Positions 26,718 to 36,700 of a DNA stretch of 64,000 bases are shown piece by piece; the first letter of the stretch is position 1, and each line of letters begins with the position of its first letter. The stretch spans positions 62,001-126,000 of the forward strand of contig JAGCZA010000079.1 of the NCBI GenBank assembly GCA_017960525.1. The letters run 5' to 3'. A program made the translations under genes and the position numbers. Below the pieces are notes generated by a model. It made no database searches. It saw only the letters and a list, made by a program, of their open reading frames with translations, and was not told the origin of the DNA. Source of the stretch: Prevotella sp. (lineage in GTDB: Bacteria > Bacteroidota > Bacteroidia > Bacteroidales > Bacteroidaceae).

Positions 26718-29354
26718 ATGAAGAAAATAATTGTCCTAAAACGTACTAATTTGTTTAAAGACACACAGGCCCGTTGGGCGATTGCTTTGTCATTTGTCAT
26801 TTGTCAGTTGGGAGCGAGCACTCTCATCACTTCGTGCAGTGAGAAGGACGAACTGATGGACGAGCCGGCCTGGCTGGGCAACAGTATCTACGAGCGGCTG
26901 CAGGAGGATGGTAAGTACAAGTACACCCTACGCCTGATTGACGACTTGGGCCAGAAGGAAGTGCTCAGCAAAACGGGCAGCAAAACCCTTTTTGTGGCCG
27001 ACGATGCCACATACGATTCCTTTTTCCGCCAGAACACGTGGGGCGTGAGTGGCTACGACGGTCTGACCTTGGCGCAGAAGAAACTGCTCTTCAACAGCGC
27101 TATGGTGAACAATGCCTATCTTGTGGAGTTGTTGAGCAACGTGAGCGGAAATCCGCCGCTGCAAGGGCAGTGTATGCGCCGCGAGACGGCAGCCTCGGTT
27201 TTCGACTCCATCGCCCGCTGCTATCCTTGGCAGATGCCTAATACTGAATTCTGGGCGCGCTATAAGGACCATCGGAACGGCATTGTGCTGCTGCGCGACA
27301 ACACGTCGAAGCCTATGATTCACTTCCTGCCCTTCTTTATGCGTCGCAACAACATCACGAGCGAGGATTTGAGCATTCTGACCAATGGCGCGGCGACCTC
27401 CACCCAAGAGGCGTGGGTGAACGGCAAGAAACTCACCGAGACAGACATTACTTGCAAGAATGGCTACATACAGAAGGTGGATGGCCTGGCCACGGCTGCC
27501 GACAATATGGCGGAAATCATTCATCAGCATAAGAATATGTCGCTCTTTGCCTCGCTTTTGGATCGTTTCTGCGCCCCTTATTACGACGATGCGGCCACGA
27601 AGGAGTACAACCGCCTGTACAACAACGAGGATTCCGTGTTCACGCTGAAATACTTCTCGTCGACGAGCAACACCGCCCAATACGGCACTTCGCAAGGCGG
27701 CGAACTGACTACCGACCCCGACGGGCAGATAGTGGACGCCTATCTGGCCTTCGACCCAGGTTGGAGCCAGTATATGTACACCAATACCGGAGGCCGCGAC
27801 CTGCACTACGATGCGGGTGCGCTGCTTGTGCCCAACAACGATGCCCTGGACTTCTGGTGGAACCACGACGGCAAGCCTTTGCAGGATATGTATGGCGCGT
27901 GGGAACGGGTGCCTATGAAGGTGCTCGTGAAGATGCTCGACATCAACCTCATCCGCTCCTTTACCGAGACTGTGCCGTCGAAATTCAAGAACATTGTCGA
28001 CAACACCACCAAGGTGCCCATAGGCATCACCCGTGAGCACGTGGACAGTTGCTTTATGGGCTGCAATGGCGTGGTCTACCTCACCAACCGCGTCTTTACG
28101 CCGGCCAGTTACTCGTCGGTGTCGTTCCCCGCACTCATCAACGAGCAGACGATGAACGTCATCTACTGGGCCATAGAGCATCTGGACTTTGAGCCGTATC
28201 TCAACTCTATGGACTCCTACTATAGTTTCATCATTCCCACGAACACGGCCATGCTGCGCTACGTGGACCCCTGCACGTATGGTAGCACCACCTCTATATT
28301 ATATGAGTTCTACTACGACACTGACCGTAAGACCGTGCGTGCCCACCGCTACAACTACGACCTGGCCCAGCAGGCTGTTGTCACCGACGGCAAGGAGCTG
28401 AACGACGCCACCGACGCCCAGGTGCAGAACCGTCTGCGTGACCTGCTCGACAACCTCATCATCGTGGGCAATATCGAGGACGGCCACAGTTATTACCGCA
28501 CCAAGGGTGGCAGCGTGATTCACGTGGAGCACGCCGGTCAGGAGGGCCTGATGACCATTTCCGGAGGCCTTCAGATAGAGGAGGGGCAGCCTGTTCCCGT
28601 CGCGGTCATCTACGACCAGACACGCTCTGGCAATGGCAAGAGTTACGTGGTGGAGCAGACGATGCCGCTCACCAGCCGCCGCTCGCTCTACAGCATCCTC
28701 AACGGTCGGGAGAATTGCACCCGTTTCTTCGACTTGCTGCTCAACGGCGGTGCCGCCAACACGCTGCTCAAGGCCAAGATGAGCAGTTTCACCTGTGCCG
28801 ACTACAACTGTTCGCTTTTCGATGCCTACAATTACACCGTCTATGTGCCCACCGACAGCGAGATAGAGCAGTTGCACAACGACGGCTGGCTGCCCGACTG
28901 GACCGACTACGAGAACCTCTCGGCAGAGCAGTTCGACGGCGACGCCAATCTGCTGAAGCAGGCCCGCAACATCGTGGCCAACCGTATCCTGAACTTCCTG
29001 AAGTACCACATTCAGGACAATTCGGTGTTTATCGGCGGCGAACCTACCGTCAACTTGAAATACGAGACCTCGACGCTCAATCCCCTGAACAACCGCTTCT
29101 TCAGTGTCACCGTTAATGCCGACGACGACCAACTCACGGTCACCGACCAGTTGGGCAACAAGCGTCGTGTGGTGAAGGGCGACAACTACAATCTCGTTGG
29201 CCGCGAATACTGGATACAGAACGCCAACAACGTGAACAACACCCAACTCTACAACGCCAGCGACCTCGTGGTCCACCAGATTGACGGCCCCCTGTTCTAC
29301 GATAAGGCACAACTTACAAAGTGGCAGGATGAAGTGGATGCGCTTAATAAATAA
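26718..29354 (+). CDS. Fasciclin-domain surface lipoprotein 1
   Basis: An 878-residue lipoprotein. The signal peptide ends LITSC with the lipid Cys at residue 40, followed by SEKDELMDE, an acidic surface-export signal. FAS1-type motifs appear three times: TLFVADDATYDSFF near 90, SFIIPTNTAMLR near 502 and YTVYVPTDSEIEQL near 703; the last module ends with DLVVHQIDGPL near 851. FAS1 domains mediate adhesion or ligand binding. I start at ATG 26718; TTG at 26709 is in frame but the ATG is the likelier start. A 7-bp-periodic element encodes part of the signal peptide. It sits 23 bases before a SusC gene. Confidence 0.82.
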   Translation: MKKIIVLKRTNLFKDTQARWAIALSFVICQLGASTLITSCSEKDELMDEPAWLGNSIYERLQEDGKYKYTLRLIDDLGQKEVLSKTGSKTLFVADDATYDSFFRQNTWGVSGYDGLTLAQKKLLFNSAMVNNAYLVELLSNVSGNPPLQGQCMRRETAASVFDSIARCYPWQMPNTEFWARYKDHRNGIVLLRDNTSKPMIHFLPFFMRRNNITSEDLSILTNGAATSTQEAWVNGKKLTETDITCKNGYIQKVDGLATAADNMAEIIHQHKNMSLFASLLDRFCAPYYDDAATKEYNRLYNNEDSVFTLKYFSSTSNTAQYGTSQGGELTTDPDGQIVDAYLAFDPGWSQYMYTNTGGRDLHYDAGALLVPNNDALDFWWNHDGKPLQDMYGAWERVPMKVLVKMLDINLIRSFTETVPSKFKNIVDNTTKVPIGITREHVDSCFMGCNGVVYLTNRVFTPASYSSVSFPALINEQTMNVIYWAIEHLDFEPYLNSMDSYYSFIIPTNTAMLRYVDPCTYGSTTSILYEFYYDTDRKTVRAHRYNYDLAQQAVVTDGKELNDATDAQVQNRLRDLLDNLIIVGNIEDGHSYYRTKGGSVIHVEHAGQEGLMTISGGLQIEEGQPVPVAVIYDQTRSGNGKSYVVEQTMPLTSRRSLYSILNGRENCTRFFDLLLNGGAANTLLKAKMSSFTCADYNCSLFDAYNYTVYVPTDSEIEQLHNDGWLPDWTDYENLSAEQFDGDANLLKQARNIVANRILNFLKYHIQDNSVFIGGEPTVNLKYETSTLNPLNNRFFSVTVNADDDQLTVTDQLGNKRRVVKGDNYNLVGREYWIQNANNVNNTQLYNASDLVVHQIDGPLFYDKAQLTKWQDEVDALNK
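26786..26806 (+). repeat. 7-bp-periodic element in fasciclin 1 signal peptide
   Basis: Three exact copies of TTTGTCA. They encode the hydrophobic part of the signal peptide (SFVICQ). A change of one or two copies would shift the reading frame. Confidence 0.85.
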
Positions 29355-29377
29355 TAGATGTAAGAAAGGAATGTAGT

Positions 29378-32300
29378 ATGAAGCAACTGTCAAGTTTATT
29401 ATTTATTATTTTCTCTTTACTGTTCAGCGTAAGCGCGAGTGCGCAGATTACTGCGGTGCACGGCCGCGTGAGCGACGATATGGGCGAGTTGATGGGAGCC
29501 TCGGTCTGCGAGATTGATGGCAGCGGGCGTATCATCGAGGCCACGGTGACTGATGTGAACGGCAACTTCTCTATGCGCATACGCAACCCGAAAAACAAGT
29601 TGCGCTTCAGTTATGTGGGTTGCAAGACGCAGATGCACGCCATCAACCGCACGGAATACATTGTCAAGATGACATCGCAGACTACCATCAAGGAGGTCAC
29701 CGTCAAGGGAAAGAACCGTCTGCAGAGTGGCGGTCTGCCTATACCGGAGCGGGAAATCTCCTTCGCCACACAGACCATCGATATGAAGGAGTTTGAGGGC
29801 CTGGGCCTGACCACTGTCGACGAGGCTCTGCAGGGCCGTATTGCCGGCCTCGACATTGTGGCCAACAGCGGTAACCTGGGCGCCGGCACCACTATGCGCC
29901 TGCGCGGTGCTTCGTCGGTCTCGACACTCACCAGTTCAAACCCGCTCATCGTGGTCAATGGCAACACCTGGAACGTGGATATGAGCAACTTCGACGTGAC
30001 CAACGCCAACGACGAGCAGTTTGCACAACTGCTCAACGTGAACCCTGAGGACATCGCCAGCATCACCGTGCTCAAGGATGCTGCCGCAACTGCCATTTAC
30101 GGCTCGCAGGGTGCCAATGGTGTCATCGAGATTACCACCAAGCGCGGCTCACGCGGTGTGCCCAAACTCACCTATTCGCTCCGTCTAACGGGCACTTATC
30201 AGCCGAAGGGCTACAAGATGCTCAACGGCGACGACTACACTATGCTGCTCAAGGAGAGTTACTTCAACCCCCAACAGAACGACAATGCTTCGAACATCCG
30301 CGAGTTGAACTACGACCCCACCTTCTCTGAGTATGAGCAGTACAACAACAATACCGACTGGGTGGACGCCGTCACGCAATGGGGACTGAAGCAGAACCAC
30401 TATCTCTCTGTGACTGGCGGCGGCGAGAAGGCCACTTTCCGTATTTCCGCAGGCTACGACCACGAGACGGGTTCGGTCATCGAGCAGCGGCAAGACCGCT
30501 TCTCCACCCGTGTGGCTTTAGACTACTATGTTTCTGATCGCATCAAGATTTCCACCAACTTTGCGCTCACCTATACCGACACCAAGCGCAACTACGACGA
30601 CTTGCTGGCCATTGCCTACAAGAAGATGCCCAATATGAGTATCTACGAGCAGGACCCGCTCACAGGAGAAGACACCGACCGCTACTACACTATGCTGCAG
30701 TCGGCCCCCGACGTGTTCAAGGACGACCAGCGCGTCTATGTCAATCCTGTGGCGTCGGCCCATCTGGCCAAGAACGATGACCGCACTTACGATATTACGC
30801 CGGAGTTCGAGCTGAACTACCACCTTTTGGGCACCGACGACGAGCACCACCAGTTGAACTGGCTGGGCCGTGCCTATATGAACATCTTCAACGAGTATGT
30901 GGACAAGTTCTATCCGAACAAGTTGGTTACTGTGGCGTGGAAGGATGGCGTGAACAATTCCTACACTGGCTCCAGCAAGAGTGTGGCCTTCAATACGAAG
31001 CAGACGCTCACGTTCATCCCCCATTTCAACAACAAAGACCACTCGCTGATGGCCTTGGGGCGCTTCGAGTTGACGACTGGCAGCAGCAACGGCCAGGGCA
31101 CCGACGCCTCGAAACTGCCCTCTGGCGGCATCACCAGTCCTGTGGCGGCAGGAAAGGTGACGGGGATGAGTTCCAACTACAGCGAATGGCGCTCTATGTA
31201 CTACACTTTCTCCACCCACTATGCCTATAAAGGGCGCTATATGGCCGACTTCTCGCTGCGTGCCGACGGTACCACCAAGTTCGGCCCCGACCGCCGATGG
31301 GGTTACTTCCCTGCCGTTTCGCTCAGATGGAACATTGTCGACGAACCTTGGATGCAGCCCCTGCACAAGTGGCTTTCAATGTTGGCCATCCGCCCCAGTT
31401 GGGGAAAGGTGGGCAACCAGCCCAACCGCGACTACCTTTACGAGAGCATCTACAGCAAGGGCACGCGCTATCTGGATATGGGTGCTATGAATCCTGACAA
31501 TATCCGCCTGACAAACCTCAGTTGGGAGACCACGTCGACTTGGGATGTGGGCTTCGACCTGGGACTCTTCAACGACAAACTCACGCTGCAGGCCGAATGG
31601 TATCACAGCACGCGCCGCGATATGCTGATGCCCGACGTGAGCATACCCGCCAGCACAGGCTACTACACGCTGGCCTACCGCAATGTAGGCTCGATGCGCA
31701 ACATTGGCTGGGAACTGAACCTGAACACCAACAAACTCATCAAGGTGGGCAAGTTCACGGCTGACTTCAATATGGTCTTCGGTAATAACCAGAACGAGAT
31801 ACTCACTATGGACGAGACGGTGCTTTCGGCGCTCAACTCCGAGTTCGCCTTCGGCAACCGTGAAGTGCTGCAGCGCGTACAGTTGCACAATCCTTTCGGA
31901 GCCATCTACGGCTTCCGCTACAAGGGCGTCTATGAGTACCAGTACGAGACGTTCCTTGATATGGACGCGCAGCAGCGCGAAGAATTCCTGGCCGCCGGCC
32001 ACACCGCCCCCGTAGAGTTGGACAAAAACGGCAATGTGGTGGTCGACGACGAGGGCAAGCCCGTGCGTATGATGTTCAACTACACCCACGACAGCACAGG
32101 AAAGAACTATCCCTTCAAGGGCGGCGATGCCATCTATGAAGATATTAACTACGATGGCGACATCAATGCCCTCGATATCGTCTATTTGGGCAGTTCGCTG
32201 CCAAAACTGACGGGTGGCTTCGGCGTCACCCTGAACTACGGGCGATGGAAACTGAACACGCAGTTCAACTACCGTGTGGGCAACAAAATCCTGAACCTGG

Positions 32301-32698
32301 CGCGCCTTGATGCTGAGGCTATGAGCAACAACAATAACCAAAGCCGCGCCGTGAACTACCGCTGGCGCAAGGAGGGCGATGTCACTCCCATCCCACGTGC
32401 TATGTACGGCAGCGAGACCAACTACAATACCCTCGTCAGCGACCGCTTCGTGGAGAACGGCTCGTTCCTGCGCCTGAACTATATGCAGTTGAGTTATTCC
32501 TTCGACCCGAAGGTCATTAAGCGCGTGCTGGGCATCAACCGCCTCAGTTTCTACGCCAGTGCCAACAATCTCTTCATCCTCACCCGTTACAAGGGTGTCG
32601 ACCCGGAGGTGAGTTATGGCGGCTATGGCGCTGCCGTCGATACCGGCCAGACACCAAGGGCTAAATCCTACACTTTGGGCATCACAGTTGACTTCTGA
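29378..32698 (+). CDS. SusC-like TonB-dependent outer-membrane receptor 1
   Basis: A 1106-residue outer-membrane transporter of the SusC/RagA type. A signal peptide (about 1-23, ends SASA) is followed by a carboxypeptidase-like regulatory domain at about 25-95 (VHGRVSDDMGELMGASV), a plug domain at about 125-255 with LQGRIAGLDIVANSGNLGAG and ITVLKDAAATAIYGSQGANG, and a long beta-barrel ending in SYTLGITVDF with the terminal aromatic residue. With SusD it imports a bulky ligand in a TonB-dependent way; the ligand is unknown. The signal peptide codons carry a 7-bp-periodic element. It precedes susD by 30 bases. Confidence 0.93.
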   Translation: MKQLSSLLFIIFSLLFSVSASAQITAVHGRVSDDMGELMGASVCEIDGSGRIIEATVTDVNGNFSMRIRNPKNKLRFSYVGCKTQMHAINRTEYIVKMTSQTTIKEVTVKGKNRLQSGGLPIPEREISFATQTIDMKEFEGLGLTTVDEALQGRIAGLDIVANSGNLGAGTTMRLRGASSVSTLTSSNPLIVVNGNTWNVDMSNFDVTNANDEQFAQLLNVNPEDIASITVLKDAAATAIYGSQGANGVIEITTKRGSRGVPKLTYSLRLTGTYQPKGYKMLNGDDYTMLLKESYFNPQQNDNASNIRELNYDPTFSEYEQYNNNTDWVDAVTQWGLKQNHYLSVTGGGEKATFRISAGYDHETGSVIEQRQDRFSTRVALDYYVSDRIKISTNFALTYTDTKRNYDDLLAIAYKKMPNMSIYEQDPLTGEDTDRYYTMLQSAPDVFKDDQRVYVNPVASAHLAKNDDRTYDITPEFELNYHLLGTDDEHHQLNWLGRAYMNIFNEYVDKFYPNKLVTVAWKDGVNNSYTGSSKSVAFNTKQTLTFIPHFNNKDHSLMALGRFELTTGSSNGQGTDASKLPSGGITSPVAAGKVTGMSSNYSEWRSMYYTFSTHYAYKGRYMADFSLRADGTTKFGPDRRWGYFPAVSLRWNIVDEPWMQPLHKWLSMLAIRPSWGKVGNQPNRDYLYESIYSKGTRYLDMGAMNPDNIRLTNLSWETTSTWDVGFDLGLFNDKLTLQAEWYHSTRRDMLMPDVSIPASTGYYTLAYRNVGSMRNIGWELNLNTNKLIKVGKFTADFNMVFGNNQNEILTMDETVLSALNSEFAFGNREVLQRVQLHNPFGAIYGFRYKGVYEYQYETFLDMDAQQREEFLAAGHTAPVELDKNGNVVVDDEGKPVRMMFNYTHDSTGKNYPFKGGDAIYEDINYDGDINALDIVYLGSSLPKLTGGFGVTLNYGRWKLNTQFNYRVGNKILNLARLDAEAMSNNNNQSRAVNYRWRKEGDVTPIPRAMYGSETNYNTLVSDRFVENGSFLRLNYMQLSYSFDPKVIKRVLGINRLSFYASANNLFILTRYKGVDPEVSYGGYGAAVDTGQTPRAKSYTLGITVDF
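29395..29429 (+). repeat. 7-bp-periodic element in SusC 1 signal peptide
   Basis: Units TTTATTA, TTTATTA, TTTTCTC, TTTACTG, TTCAGCG, followed by TAAGCG. The same order and the same AGCG ending recur in the SusD 2 signal peptide at 41751-41785. Confidence 0.8.
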
Positions 32699-32728
32699 TT
32701 CATAAACAATAAGAGACAGTTTACAGTT

Positions 32729-34447
32729 ATGACTACCAAGATAAACAGATTAATCTGTGCCATTTGCGTCATCTGCGGATTATCGTCCTGTTCCGACTTC
32801 CTCCAGATAGAACCCCAGGAAATTATCGTTCTCGACAAGTTTTGGAACGAGGAGGCCGATGTGGAGAATATGGTGGCAGGCTGCTACTCCACTATGCAGA
32901 AGGAGGCCGTTGTCAGTAGAATGATGGCGTGGGGCGAGTTCCGTTCCGACAATACCGTCGGTGGTACTGGCATTGAGAACGCCACCGACCTCTCCAATGT
33001 CTTCAAGGAGAATATCAATGCCAGCAACTCCTTTGCCAAATGGGGCGATTTCTATAACATCATCAACCGTTGCAACACCATATTATATTACGCCCCGCAA
33101 GTGGCCGGACGTGACCCCAACTATACGCCGAGCGAACTGAAGGCCACGGAGGCCGAGGTGAAGGCCCTGCGCGACCTGATGTACTTCTACCTCATACGCA
33201 CTTTCCGCGACGTGCCCTATTACACCCAGCCCTACCTCGACGACAACCAGACGATGAATCTGCCAGCCACGCCCTTTGAGGCCGTGCTCGACAGCCTCAT
33301 CAGCGACCTGGAGGGCGTGCAGGACTATGCCGTGCGCCGCTATCCGGCCAACAAGACCAACTACCAACAGGGGCGCATCGCACAGGATGCCATTCACGCC
33401 CTGCTTGCTGATATGTGCCTTTGGAAGCAGGACTATGCCAACGCCGTGCGCTATGCCGACCTTGTCATTACTGCCAAGACCAATGCCTATCAGGAGCAGT
33501 TGGACAAGATGGGCAGCAATGTCACGGCCAATGATCGTATGATTGACGGTTATCCGCTCATCAACGATGCCAGCACCATTGGCAACTACTACGGCAATGC
33601 TTATACCGACATCTTCGGCAGCGGGGCCAGCCGTGAAGCCATTTTCGAATTGGTCTATTTGGACAATGACCAGATGCTGGCCAATGCGGCTGTCAGCACG
33701 CATTACGGCAACCAGACCACTTTCCCCGGCGATGTGAGGCCTGCCGACTTCATCTGTACTGACGTGAACGACGAGGTGTTCAGCATCTTCCTCAACAAGT
33801 ACGACGCCCGCTACTATGAGAATCTGCAGCCCATCAACGGCTCGCGTACACTTTTCGGTATCAGCAAATATGCCTATCCCAATACTACGGTAGACCTGAC
33901 CAAGGCGGAAATACAGGGCGATTACAGTTCGGCCTACGCCAGAGACCATTGTCACGCCAACTGGATTCTCTACCGCCTTTCCGACGTGATGCTCATCAAG
34001 GCCGAGGCCCTCGTAGAGATGTCGCCTGACAGCACTTCGGCGACGTCGGAGGAGACGACATACCTTCAGCAGGCCTTCGACATCGTGAACACCATCAGCA
34101 AGCGCAGCAACTGCTCGTCGGGCAGCAAAGACCTGGACCAGACCAACTACACCACCAAGCCGCTTATGCAGGACTTGGTGCTGGAGGAACGGCAGCGTGA
34201 ACTGATGTTCGAGGGCAAGCGCTGGTTCGACCTGGTGCGGCGCTCCCGTCGCGACGGCAACACCAACTATCTCGTGGGGTGCGTCTCTCGCAAGGGAAGC
34301 ACGGGCGGAGCCATCGCCAGCAAACTGTCGCGTATGGACGCTATCTACTGGCCCTACCACATCGACGAGATTAAGGTGAACAACCAACTTGTTCAGAATC
34401 CCGCTTTCGGCAGCGGCGAAAACAGCAGTTACGAGCGGACAAAATAA
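32729..34447 (+). CDS. SusD/RagB-like surface lipoprotein 1
   Basis: A 572-residue SusD/RagB protein. Lipid Cys is at residue 21 (LSSC), followed by SDFLQIEPQE. The N-terminal SusD-like part (FWNEEADVENMVAGCYSTMQ) is followed by TPR-like helices, and the C-terminal SusD-like end has LVLEERQRELMFEGKRWFDL. It forms the lid of the SusC barrel on the cell surface and binds the ligand. It follows SusC 1 by 30 bases and is followed three bases later by repeat array C. Confidence 0.93.
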   Translation: MTTKINRLICAICVICGLSSCSDFLQIEPQEIIVLDKFWNEEADVENMVAGCYSTMQKEAVVSRMMAWGEFRSDNTVGGTGIENATDLSNVFKENINASNSFAKWGDFYNIINRCNTILYYAPQVAGRDPNYTPSELKATEAEVKALRDLMYFYLIRTFRDVPYYTQPYLDDNQTMNLPATPFEAVLDSLISDLEGVQDYAVRRYPANKTNYQQGRIAQDAIHALLADMCLWKQDYANAVRYADLVITAKTNAYQEQLDKMGSNVTANDRMIDGYPLINDASTIGNYYGNAYTDIFGSGASREAIFELVYLDNDQMLANAAVSTHYGNQTTFPGDVRPADFICTDVNDEVFSIFLNKYDARYYENLQPINGSRTLFGISKYAYPNTTVDLTKAEIQGDYSSAYARDHCHANWILYRLSDVMLIKAEALVEMSPDSTSATSEETTYLQQAFDIVNTISKRSNCSSGSKDLDQTNYTTKPLMQDLVLEERQRELMFEGKRWFDLVRRSRRDGNTNYLVGCVSRKGSTGGAIASKLSRMDAIYWPYHIDEIKVNNQLVQNPAFGSGENSSYERTK

Positions 34448-34449
34448 AA

Positions 34450-34532
34450 GGACGAACCAAACCCATAGTTTGGACGAACCAAACTACCACTTTGGACGAA
34501 CCAAACTCCTGGTTTGGACGAACCAAATTTTC
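34450..34532 (+). repeat. 22-bp GGACGAACC repeat array, locus C
   Basis: Four copies of GGACGAACC at 34450, 34472, 34494 and 34516, each exactly 22 bases apart. Neighbouring units can pair as AGTTTGG-ACGAA-CCAAACT hairpins. It begins two bases after the SusD 1 stop codon and ends in GGACGAACCAAATTTTC. It marks the border between the two halves of the fasciclin-SusCD locus. Confidence 0.9.
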
Positions 34533-34575
34533 AGAGGGGTCAAGACATTTGAAATACATATAAAAAAGAAAGACT

Positions 34576-36660
34576 ATGATAAACGTGATCAGAAACAGGA
34601 TATGGGGCTTTTTCCGCTTCACGGTGTGTATGCTTTTTCCCATCGCTGGGGGAGGGGTGCTGGCTGTCTCCTGCTCGGACGAGCCGGACGAGTCGAACTT
34701 CTACACCTTCAAGGGTCAGATGATGAGTGAATACCTGTACGGGCACGAGGAGTTCAGTGAGTTTTCGGCTATTCTGGAGCGTGCGGGTATGATGGAACTG
34801 CTGGCCAGTTATGGTGCTCTGACGTGCTTCCCGCCCACTAACGATGCCATCGATGTGTTCCTTCAGAAGCGGGGCCTGACCAGCATTGACGGCCTGACTG
34901 ATGCGGACTGCGACACTTTGGCGCGCTCGCACCTGGTGAAGAATATGTACACGACCGCCGATATGGACGACGGTGTGCTCTCGACGGCGAATATGAACCG
35001 CCGCTACATTGAGGTGAGCCACGGTCTGGACGAGAACGACAATGCCGTGGTGTTCCTGAACGGCACGTCGCACATCATCTTCGCCCTTCAGGACGACTCT
35101 GTGGAGAACGGCATTATGCAGCCTGTGACGGAGGTTCTGGAGAGCAGCAACCGTATGATCCACGACGTGATGCGGCAAAACCCGAACATCGCCCTCTTCA
35201 CGGAAGCCCTTGAACAGACTGGTCTGCGCGACTCGCTCTATCTCTACAAGGATGCGACCTGGGACGAGGAGCGGCTGAACTATCCGCGCATACGCTATAT
35301 CTCGCACGTGAACAGGGAGACGGCGACTGTGCCGGACGAGAAGCGGACGGGCTTCACCGTGTTTGTCCCCACGGACTCTGTTCTTCGCGAGAAGTACGGC
35401 ATCACTACTGTGGAACAGTTATACGAGAAGGCCTGCGCCATCTACGATGTCATCTACCCTGAGGACGCTGGTGCCGATTATCACGATTTCGCCTCTATCA
35501 AGGATTCGCGTAACCCCCTGAACCGTTTCCTGCGCTATCATATCCTGACCCGTGACGTGAAGGGTTGGAACTACCTGACGCCCTATACGGACATCGGCAT
35601 CCTGACCACGGTGATGAATCCCGTGGACTGGTATGAGACGATGCTGCCCCACACGCTGATGAAGTTTGAGCGCCTCACCGTGCGCAAGTGGGCCGGCGGC
35701 AGTACCGTGGGCCAGCGCTACATCAACCGCCGGTACGATGACTTGGTTCCCAACGAGTTGGTCCCTGAGCCTGTTCTCGGCACCCGCGTTGTGCCTACCG
35801 TTGAAACCGAGTACAAGCAGGACGCCCTGAACGGCCGCTACTTCTATGTGGAAGACATCCTGGCCTTCGACGAGACCACGCGCGACGTGGTGCTCAACGA
35901 CCGGATACGTATGGACTTCTCGACCATTTTCCCAGAGTTGATGACCAACGACATCCGCCTGAACGAGCGCAACAACGGCCGCAAATACAACGACCCTGAA
36001 TATGACGAGACTGCCAAGTACGGTCGCAACTACTACTTCCCCAACGGCTATCTCAAGGGAGTAACGCTCAACGAGGGCGGCACCTTCGTCTACCGCCGCC
36101 CGCGCGACTGGTACGACTGCTACGAGGGTGACGAGATGAACCTTTTCGGCGACTTTGACATCACCTTCAAGATTCCCCCTGTGCCCTACGAGGGCGAGTG
36201 GCAGTTGCGTCTGGGCTTCGCTGCGGAAGGGTCCAGGGGCGTGGCGCAGTTCTACTTCGACGACAAGCCGCAGGGCATTCCGCTCGATATGACCAAGAGC
36301 CTGAGCGACCCCTCCATTCTGGGCGCCGACTGGAAGAGCGACTACAACAGTATGTCGACCGTCGACCTGGCCACCGACCAGAAGGTGCTCAAGAACAAGG
36401 GCTACTATCGTGGTGCCGCCGGCGGTTACCGCTATGCCCAGGGCAGCACGCAGCAGACCATCTTTGCCACGCAGGAACTCACCATCCGTATGGTCATCTG
36501 CACCACTCACATCACTTCCCACGAAGACCATTATCTGCGCATCAGGTGCGTTTCCACCAAGCAGGGCAACGACAATGAGTTTATGCTCGACTATCTGGAA
36601 CTCGTGCCCAAGAGCGTCTATGGCATCACCGACGAGGGAAAGATGGAAAGTATGTTGTAA
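34576..36660 (+). CDS. Fasciclin-domain surface lipoprotein 2
   Basis: A 694-residue lipoprotein with lipid Cys at residue 33 (AVSC), followed by SDEPDES. Two FAS1-type modules are visible: LTCFPPTNDAIDVFL near residue 82 with a following LVKNMYTTADM, and GFTVFVPTDSVLREKYG near 257. The C-terminal part from about 510 is a beta-rich domain (DFDITFKIPPVPYEGEWQLR) without a recognised family. It is probably surface-exposed and follows repeat array C by about 43 bases. No promoter of the usual form was seen before it. Confidence 0.8.
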   Translation: MINVIRNRIWGFFRFTVCMLFPIAGGGVLAVSCSDEPDESNFYTFKGQMMSEYLYGHEEFSEFSAILERAGMMELLASYGALTCFPPTNDAIDVFLQKRGLTSIDGLTDADCDTLARSHLVKNMYTTADMDDGVLSTANMNRRYIEVSHGLDENDNAVVFLNGTSHIIFALQDDSVENGIMQPVTEVLESSNRMIHDVMRQNPNIALFTEALEQTGLRDSLYLYKDATWDEERLNYPRIRYISHVNRETATVPDEKRTGFTVFVPTDSVLREKYGITTVEQLYEKACAIYDVIYPEDAGADYHDFASIKDSRNPLNRFLRYHILTRDVKGWNYLTPYTDIGILTTVMNPVDWYETMLPHTLMKFERLTVRKWAGGSTVGQRYINRRYDDLVPNELVPEPVLGTRVVPTVETEYKQDALNGRYFYVEDILAFDETTRDVVLNDRIRMDFSTIFPELMTNDIRLNERNNGRKYNDPEYDETAKYGRNYYFPNGYLKGVTLNEGGTFVYRRPRDWYDCYEGDEMNLFGDFDITFKIPPVPYEGEWQLRLGFAAEGSRGVAQFYFDDKPQGIPLDMTKSLSDPSILGADWKSDYNSMSTVDLATDQKVLKNKGYYRGAAGGYRYAQGSTQQTIFATQELTIRMVICTTHITSHEDHYLRIRCVSTKQGNDNEFMLDYLELVPKSVYGITDEGKMESML

Positions 36661-36700
36661 AGTGTTGAGAGTTGAGAGACTTTAGTGTAAAATTAAAAAT

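Noticed and set aside
34450..34532. 22-bp array as a CRISPR
   Set aside because: The period is only 22 bases, the stretches between units are near-identical to each other rather than unique spacers, and no cas gene is present.
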